This document shows positions 61,927 through 64,000 of a stretch of DNA of 64,000 bases, in pieces (the first letter of the stretch is position 1; each line of letters opens with the position of its first letter). The stretch spans positions 372,001-436,000 of the forward strand of contig NZ_JAKCPW010000001.1 of assembly GCF_021440085.1 (NCBI RefSeq), written 5' to 3'. The position numbers and the translations under genes are program-made. The notes beneath the pieces are model-generated. The model was not told where the DNA came from, did no database searches, and saw only the letters and a program-made list of their open reading frames with translations. The DNA is from Dyadobacter sp. CY261 (GTDB lineage Bacteria > Bacteroidota > Bacteroidia > Cytophagales > Spirosomataceae).

Positions 61927-64000
61927 TTAATAGATTGCCAGTTTCTTAACAATGCTTCTTCCATTAACATCAACCTTCAACAAATAGATACCCGCGGCAA
62001 GTTGATTGGGCAGGAAAGCCGCAGGTGTTTGGCTGATAGTCATTTTCCGCGTATCCAATACTCTGCCCGAAACATCGGTGAGGGTCAGTTCCGCAATTTG
62101 CGTGGTCTGTCCGGCAGTGCGGATCTGCATGAGATTTGCGGATGAAGGGTTCGGAATAATATCGATGTCGAGAGCAACGTTCGGATCTGCCGAAAGGATA
62201 ATGTCGCGCAGCGTTACACTTCGGATGGGCGTGTAAAGCAACCGCCCGTCCGTGGCTGTCGCAACGAGGCGGTAGTAGTAAGCGGTATTCAATGGTAGAG
62301 TGGTGCTTTCGGTGTCTGTGAAGGTGTAATCCTTATTCTGCTGTGAATTTGGCCCACCATTCACGTTGCCAATTTGTGTAAAATTGGTTCCATTGGTCGA
62401 CCGTTGGACAGCGAAATAGGACAGTTCGTTTTCGGCACTCGTAGTCCAGGTTAACGTCACCAAATTCTTCTCGTCCTTATTAGTCGAAAATGCGATGAAT
62501 GTAGCGGGATCGGCTTTCGGGACTTTAACATGGAAAACATCCTGGACGCAGTTCTTGTCGTCCCTCACCGTGTAATCGGTGGTTTCGGTAGGCTGGACTG
62601 TAATAGTTCTCGAATTTTGTCCGGTATTCCAAACGTAATCTCCTACAAATGAAGCTCTAAGTTCCACCGAGGCATTTCTGGCGATATCGTGCGTGGTTTC
62701 CTTATTTACCTCTTTTTCCATCGTGAACTTGTCGCGGATGGTACCGTCGGAAGTTATCCATTTCATATCGAGCCGGTTGCCCTCCACTTCCATCATGAGT
62801 GCACCGCCAACTTCAGCATCCGAATAGTACATGGCCTTATGGGGGAAATCAGCTTTCGGGTTGCCTAACTGGCCACTCGAACCAGCAACGACATACACTG
62901 TACCGCGACTTTGGGGAGTGATTTTAATGTAGGGGCAGGAATTGTCGCTTCCGTCGTATTTTGCCGTCGACGCGTCTATCACATGCTTGGTCGCATCGAA
63001 GGTATTGCTGTACCCATAATGCCCACCCATGAGCCGCGACCGCTCGTAAACGTGGCTATGCCCGCAGAGGATCAGATCCACGCCATAGCGTTCGAGGATG
63101 CGGATGAAATTCTGGCGTATTCCCGTCATTTCCGGGTCGCCGTCAGACTCACGTGAACCTTTCGAGTAGGGCGGGTGATGCCAGTATGCGACTACCCAAT
63201 CCTTGTTCTGATTCGCTGCGAGATCTTTTTTGATCCATTGCACCTGTCTGCCGAGCGTATCGTACAGCCTCGTTGTATTATCCTCGCGACCGTAGGAATC
63301 GATGGAGAGGAAATGGACGTTCCCGTAATCAAATGAGTAAAACGACTCCGTCCCTGATGGTTCACCACCTGCTTCGCCTTGGGTAGGCATCGTGAAAACG
63401 TCGTAATAAGGTACCTTATGGTCGTTCTGCCGGGCCGGATTGTCGTTGTCGTAGTCGTGATTGCCCGGCGAGGGGAACATCGGGTTCTTTTTAAGAAAGC
63501 CATCCTTGTAATGGGCAAAGAAATTGGACTGATACTCGGCATCGCGCCCGAACGAATAGGCATTGTCGCCCATGAGCAGCCAGGCATTCATATAATTACT
63601 GCCAAGGTATTCGGTCACTTTATCCCTCACCTGATGCTGTATGATAGAACTGGTGCCGCAATCGCCGAATATGCCGAAACGATACTTGCCAGGTTTGCCC
63701 GCCACGGCCGACGTCTCAAAATAATTATCATCACTTCCCTGCAAAACACCCGTTTGTGAGCCAATGGAATAATAATAGCGGGTTTCGGCTTGCAAGCCGG
63801 TGATCTTAATTTCGTGTTCGTTGGTAAGTGTGTTATCGGCAACGGTACGGTCGAGAGCTTGCGGACCTGGCCCGATTTTAACCACTGAACCGGCAGGCAG
63901 GTCGGTGCGCCAGCGGATGACAATGCTCGTAGGTGTAACCGTTTGCAGGTAAGGTCCACGCAGGAGTGCGCCCTGGCCATAAGTGGTAACAGCCGTAATG
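61927..64000 (-). CDS. T9SS-secreted metallophosphatase, 5'-truncated by the window
   Basis: The frame stays open to base 64000, so the gene starts beyond the right edge; 690 residues are visible. An N-terminal FN3-type domain (LLRGPYLQTVTPTSIVIRWR) precedes a purple-acid-phosphatase-like calcineurin fold: FGDCGTS, LLMGDNAYSFGRD, PGNHDYD, VVAYWHHPPYSKG and LCGHSHVYERS give the full set of di-metal ligands (D, N, H). A short Ig-like module, an FN3 module (VTLTWTTSAENELSYFAVQR) and a T9SS type A sorting domain (IDIIPNPSSANLMQIRT) end the protein. It cleaves phosphomonoesters or nucleotides outside the cell. Converges on the LRR gene with one base between the stops. Confidence 0.9.
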   Translation of the reverse strand, partial: ITAVTTYGQGALLRGPYLQTVTPTSIVIRWRTDLPAGSVVKIGPGPQALDRTVADNTLTNEHEIKITGLQAETRYYYSIGSQTGVLQGSDDNYFETSAVAGKPGKYRFGIFGDCGTSSIIQHQVRDKVTEYLGSNYMNAWLLMGDNAYSFGRDAEYQSNFFAHYKDGFLKKNPMFPSPGNHDYDNDNPARQNDHKVPYYDVFTMPTQGEAGGEPSGTESFYSFDYGNVHFLSIDSYGREDNTTRLYDTLGRQVQWIKKDLAANQNKDWVVAYWHHPPYSKGSRESDGDPEMTGIRQNFIRILERYGVDLILCGHSHVYERSRLMGGHYGYSNTFDATKHVIDASTAKYDGSDNSCPYIKITPQSRGTVYVVAGSSGQLGNPKADFPHKAMYYSDAEVGGALMMEVEGNRLDMKWITSDGTIRDKFTMEKEVNKETTHDIARNASVELRASFVGDYVWNTGQNSRTITVQPTETTDYTVRDDKNCVQDVFHVKVPKADPATFIAFSTNKDEKNLVTLTWTTSAENELSYFAVQRSTNGTNFTQIGNVNGGPNSQQNKDYTFTDTESTTLPLNTAYYYRLVATATDGRLLYTPIRSVTLRDIILSADPNVALDIDIIPNPSSANLMQIRTAGQTTQIAELTLTDVSGRVLDTRKMTISQTPAAFLPNQLAAGIYLLKVDVNGRSIVKKLAIY

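Overview
The window reads as chromosomal DNA of a Bacteroidota bacterium of the Cytophagales, most like Dyadobacter or a related Spirosomataceae member. The signs are two SusC/SusD pairs, an ECF sigma/FecR pair feeding one of them, several secreted proteins with type IX secretion (T9SS) C-terminal sorting domains, promoters with the Bacteroidota -7 box TAnnTTTG, almost no Shine-Dalgarno sequences, and a YtxJ bacillithiol-type protein. Genus is inferred from protein style, not from a marker gene. I see no rRNA, tRNA, CRISPR array, complete insertion sequence or prophage.

Layout. 1-5.9 kb: the 3' end of a hybrid two-component kinase, small redox and hypothetical genes, a Tat-exported PLP aminotransferase, a toxin-antitoxin-like pair and a cytoplasmic HtrA-type protease. 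6-9.8 kb: an S41 protease, an AraC-regulator remnant and a T9SS-secreted sialate-O-acetylesterase-like enzyme. 10-13.8 kb: DUF2958, then a probable quinone/electrophile detoxification operon (ring-cleaving dioxygenase, carboxylesterase, pirin) followed by a pseudo-receiver and a Crp-family regulator. 13.9-18.9 kb: stress and small hypothetical genes, a polytopic membrane protein and a secreted glycerophosphodiesterase. 18.9-29.7 kb: ECF sigma, FecR, SusC with an STN domain, SusD, a lipoprotein and a giant FG-GAP/UnbV lipoprotein, i.e. one TonB-dependent uptake locus under cell-surface signalling. 29.8-39.4 kb: a second polysaccharide-utilisation locus with a GH30 glycosidase, a periplasmic propeller/LuxR-type regulator and SusC/SusD; a 12-bp direct-repeat motif lies upstream of both the GH30/regulator pair and susC.

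39.4-43.5 kb: ATP-dependent DNA ligase D with no Ku gene beside it, and a DUF72 protein. 43.5-48.7 kb: a compact signalling/redox cluster (cyclic-nucleotide-binding histidine kinase, a response-regulator/glutaredoxin-like/thioredoxin-reductase fusion lacking the redox CxxC, and a UBP-type zinc finger), then an AraC regulator and an SDR oxidoreductase. 48.8-53.8 kb: a YceI lipoprotein, two response regulators (one NtrC class), a small conserved protein and a HAMP/PAS kinase. 53.8-64 kb: a secreted CocE/NonD hydrolase, a fossil of a T9SS tail, a delta-60 repeat T9SS protein, a membrane-anchored LuxR regulator, a DUF4199 protein, an LRR-type T9SS protein and, cut by the right edge, a T9SS metallophosphatase.

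The most interesting items are the kinase/REC-TrxR/UBP cluster (43.6-46.9 kb), the shared operator-like motif of the GH30 locus, the TA-like pair with its own palindrome, the perfect palindrome sitting inside a promoter at 1.94-1.98 kb, and several dispersed intergenic repeat elements. Many start codons were moved inward from the longest open frame because signal peptides, lipoboxes or promoter boxes decide them; the reasons are given gene by gene.
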